Of a stretch of 64,000 nt of DNA, positions 61,665-64,000 are shown piece after piece. The notes beneath the pieces are model-generated. The model was not told the origin of the DNA, did not search any database, and worked only from the letters and a program-made list of their open reading frames with translations. How positions within the stretch are numbered: position 1 is the stretch's first letter; the number at the start of each line of letters is the position of its first letter. Location: positions 66,504 through 130,503 of the forward strand of contig CAWBTC010000002.1 in the NCBI GenBank assembly GCA_963791635.1, written 5' to 3'. Made by a program: the position numbers and the translations under genes. Source of the stretch: VFMC01 sp963791635 (GTDB lineage: Bacteria > Actinomycetota > Acidimicrobiia > Acidimicrobiales > Ilumatobacteraceae).

Positions 61665-62637
61665 GTGAACGCGCCCGCCAACACAGAACCATCACCGAAA
61701 CCGACCACGATGACCGTCACCGACACACCTCGAACAGATCGAACCGTCGACTTCAGGGTCCTCCTGCTGTTCGCCGCTGCGATCGTCGCAGTCGGGATCC
61801 TCGCGCTCGCCGCGCATCCGACCGCGCTCAGCCCGTTCCACGCGATCGTCCTGGGAGCCGTCGAAGGGATCACCGAGTTCCTCCCGATCTCCTCCACCGG
61901 ACACCTGCTGGTCGTCCAACGACTCCTCGGCCTCGGAACCGGTTCGGGCAAGGCGGCTGCAGACACATACGCGGATCGCGATCCAACTCGGCGCGATCGT
62001 TGCGGTGATCGGCATCTACCGATCCCGCATCGCATCGATGTTCCGTGGCCTCGTCGGACGAGACCGGGCAGGACTCCGGCTCGTCAAGCTCCTCGCCGTC
62101 GCGTTCGCTCCGTCGGCGATCATCGGTCTCGCGTTCGACGATGCGATCAAGGCCCACCTGTTCGGCGTCTGGCCTGTCGTCGCTGCATGGGTGGTCGGCG
62201 GCGTGTTCCTGCTGCTGTGGCGCCCCACACCCGGTCACCTCGAGCTGCATCAGCTGAGCTTCCGAGTGGCCGGCCTGATCGGTGCAGCGCAGGTGCTCGC
62301 ACTCTGGCCCGGCACCAGCCGCAGCCTCGCCACCATCGCCGCAGGCCTCGCACTCGGAGTCACCGCATCTGCTGCGGTCGAGTTCAGCTTCCTCCTCGGC
62401 CTCGTCACCCTGAGCGCCGCAACAGCGCTCGACCTGATCAAGAACGGCGGTGACGTCAGAAACCAGTTCGGTCTCGCCACCCCCGCCCTCGGTGCGATCG
62501 TGGCGGCAGTCACTGCGGCAGCCGCGGTCAGCTGGTTCATTGGCTACCTCCGCACCCGACCGATGACCGTGTTCGGCTGGTACCGACTCGCCGCCGCGGC
62601 AGCGACGCTCGCGCTCGTCGCCTCGCACCAGCTCTGA
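61665..62637 (+). pseudogene. uppP: Undecaprenyl-diphosphatase UppP (BacA), one frameshift
   Basis: This enzyme dephosphorylates undecaprenyl diphosphate to recycle the cell-wall lipid carrier, and extra copies give bacitracin resistance. It has the signature AIVLGAVEGITEFLPISSTG followed by HLLVVQRLLGLGTGSGKAA. After a shift come AIQLGAIVAVIGIYRSRIAS, VLALWPGTSRSLATIAAGLA and ASAAVEFSFLLGLVTLSAAT. One surplus G at about 61974 (ACGCGGATCGC) explains the shift, and without it DTYAIAIQLGAIVAVI is continuous. All catalytic motifs are present. The GTG 61665 start gives an N-terminus some 30 residues longer than usual. Confidence 0.85.
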
Positions 62638-62879
62638 CAACGTCACGGATCGCCCCCTCTCGTCGACGTCCGAAGATTGCCGGGTGCCGATGAGCTGGAC
62701 CCCGACGCAGGCTGATCGGCCGCTGTCAGCAGCCCGTCAGCACGACTCGCACTCACCAACGCAGACGAGCGCGAAGGCATCACTCGGTAGCCACTCCGTA
62801 CAACAGGCGTACAACACGACGAGCACCAACGGGCACCTACCAGCGCATACGAGAGAGGCCGCTCACCGACCTCGAAACG
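62638..62879. other. Intergenic stretch after uppP
   Basis: No gene, repeat or clear hairpin is recognised in these 240 bases. Confidence 0.5.
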
Positions 62880-63487
62880 GTGCGTGAACAGGGAGAACGC
62901 CCCGACCTGCCCCTCGTCGAGGTCGCGTCGCGGGCGGCGTGGCGCCGATGGCTCCGACGCGAGCACCAACGCTCGACCGGCGTCTGGGCCGTCACCGTAA
63001 AGAAGCCAGGGCTCGGACCGGGAGACAATTTCGTGAGCGCTGTGGATCTCAACGAGGAGTGCCTCTGCTTCGGTTGGATCGACTCACGCCCAGCCAGGAT
63101 CGACGACCGCCACAGCGCACTGCTGTGCACGCCACGCAAACCCGGCAGCGGCTGGTCCAAGGTCAACAAGGACCGCCTCGACCGGCTGCTCGCCGCCGGA
63201 CTCGTCGCCCCGGCCGGACTGGCGGCCATCGAACGTGCGAAGCAGGACGGCAGCTGGAACCGTCTCGACAACGTCGATCAACTCACCGTCTCCGACGACC
63301 TCGCCGCCGCACTCGCCGACCACCCAACTGCACGAGCGAACTTCGACGCCTTCCCGCGATCGCGCGCCGCGGCATCCTCGAGTGGATCGGCGCCGCCAAG
63401 ACCACGGCAACGAGAACGAAGCGCATCGAGGAGACAGCACAGCTCGCACAGCACAACATCCGAGCCAACCAATGGCCCCGACAATGA
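62880..63487 (+). pseudogene. YdeI/OmpD-associated family protein, one frameshift
   Basis: About 200 residues of the YdeI family (bacteriocin-protection-like): WRRWLRREHQRSTGVWAVTV, ECLCFGWIDSRPARIDDRHS, TPRKPGSGWSKVNKDRLDRL, GSWNRLDNVDQLTVSDDLAA and AALADHPTARANFDAF. The end (ILEWIGAAKTTATRTKRIEE, TAQLAQHNIRANQWPRQ) is in another frame. One missing base at about 63355 (TTCCCGCGATCG, expected Pro-Ala-Ile-Ala) explains it. GTG 62880 is the earliest fitting start. Function is unknown beyond family-level links to stress tolerance. Confidence 0.75.
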
Positions 63488-64000
63488 TCATCGCCCTAGC
63501 CGCGCAAACACGTCCCCGACGGTCTTCGGCTGCATTCACCCCATTCTGACGGTGTCGATGCCGTCGCCGAAGCTCGGGTGGAACTGCGCGCCCGAAGGTC
63601 GTAATCGGCGCCGAAACGCACGTGGCCAGCCCCGCGCCACCCTGTCGGCTGGCATGTGCAGCCGGCCGCACAGGGCCGCTCGATCGGCAGAGCTATCAAC
63701 GCGGTGTCAGCGCCGAGCTGACCCACGAGCACGAACGGGCGCCTACGGCATCGACGCCTTCGAGGCCCGTGAACGGGCCTGATGCGACCTGACGCCCACC
63801 GGCGCAAGCGGTGACCACTTCGCTCACGACCCGAAGGTCGCATGCCCGAGTCCTCTCCCTACCACGAACCTTTTGCCGCCGCGCGGCGCAATCGGTGAGT
63901 GCCACTCGATATCGCCGCTCGAATCACCGCTCCGGAGCCGGTGGGCAGACGCTGCACTCCGGCCCGAGCCGGGTGCTCGGAAATCGCAGCGGGACATAGC
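63488..64000. other. Right-end stretch without a recognisable gene
   Basis: Several short open frames exist on both strands but none resembles a known family. The only notable element is the tRNA-like sequence around 63811-63868. Confidence 0.5.
63822..63842. repeat. Degenerate copy of the initiator-tRNA anticodon arm (attachment-site candidate)
   Basis: It matches 19 of 21 positions of 50691-50711, including the 14-nt run ACCCGAAGGTCGCA. The following 25 bases keep about 60% identity with the tRNA 3' half, ending in CTACCACGAA opposite CGCCACCAAA. The T-stem no longer pairs, so it is not a working tRNA. Confidence 0.4.

Noticed and set aside
63811..63868. A functional tRNA gene at the right end
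   Set aside because: The T-stem halves do not pair, the anticodon loop would be nine bases, and no acceptor stem forms. Only a degenerate resemblance to the initiator tRNA remains.

Overview
The window is high-GC DNA with actinobacterial gene content: DivIVA, a DUF3263/LytR_C pair, HemQ, UPF0182, LLM-class (F420-type) oxidoreductase, a lone CIRCE-controlled groEL and IspD/IspF. Many genes have a TANNNT box 6-9 nt before the start codon and no Shine-Dalgarno, which is the layout of leaderless genes. Actinomycetota is well supported. Acidimicrobiia (Ilumatobacter-like) is my best guess, but no 16S gene is present to test it.

Layout. 0.2-2.5 kb: convergent NarL-type regulator and GAF/PAS histidine kinase. 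2.6-7.5 kb: molybdenum hydroxylase of the selenium-dependent xanthine dehydrogenase type, a SsnA-type amidohydrolase that has lost its N-terminus next to a reversed scrap of an amine oxidase gene, and an LLM oxidoreductase. 7.7-16.3 kb: frameshifted osmoprotectant-binding lipoprotein, ABC exporter, secreted pectate-lyase-like protein, cyclase/ATPase regulator (frameshifted), dienelactone hydrolase, CRP/FNR regulator. 16.3-24.4 kb: ispD-ispF-rlmB, tRNA-Thr, udk, DUF3263-LytR_C, glycerate kinase, amidase, MoaD-like protein with a 50-bp tandem repeat at its 3' end, RibD-like reductase. 24.7-33.6 kb: groEL with CIRCE, Lrp regulator, flavoprotein, aquaporin, fdhD, hemQ, LivK-type lipoprotein, DUF427. 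33.7-40.3 kb: Nudix, PAC2 protein with an Asp/His tract, a redoxin gene interrupted by a single UGA at its active site (probable selenoprotein), a SCO6745-like protein, GNAT, HEAT and Lon-like proteins. 40.4-50.6 kb: DivIVA-domain protein with a MuF-like C-terminal end, UPF0182 membrane protein, large coiled-coil protein, MsrB, FAD-linked oxidase.

At 50.66 kb an initiator tRNA is followed directly by a terminator and a 5'-truncated tyrosine integrase. From there to about 63.84 kb lies accessory DNA: a two-component system with a flavin electron-transfer set (ferric-reductase-like membrane protein, FMN-binding protein, ApbE), then a second two-component system divergent from a membrane gene row (COG4705, DedA, DUF2231, UppP), then a YdeI-like gene. 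A degenerate copy of the tRNA anticodon-arm sequence lies at 63.82 kb and may mark the other end.

Most interesting: the redoxin at 35560-36651 reads continuously through one UGA that replaces the active-site cysteine. A perfect 7-bp hairpin with a 5-nt loop lies at the right distance for a bacterial SECIS. Together with the upstream Se-XDH/SsnA-type genes this suggests selenium use, although no sel genes are in the window.

Caution: about a dozen genes carry clean single-base frameshifts with otherwise intact protein sequence, densest at 51.9-56.8 kb. That pattern fits sequencing errors better than decay.
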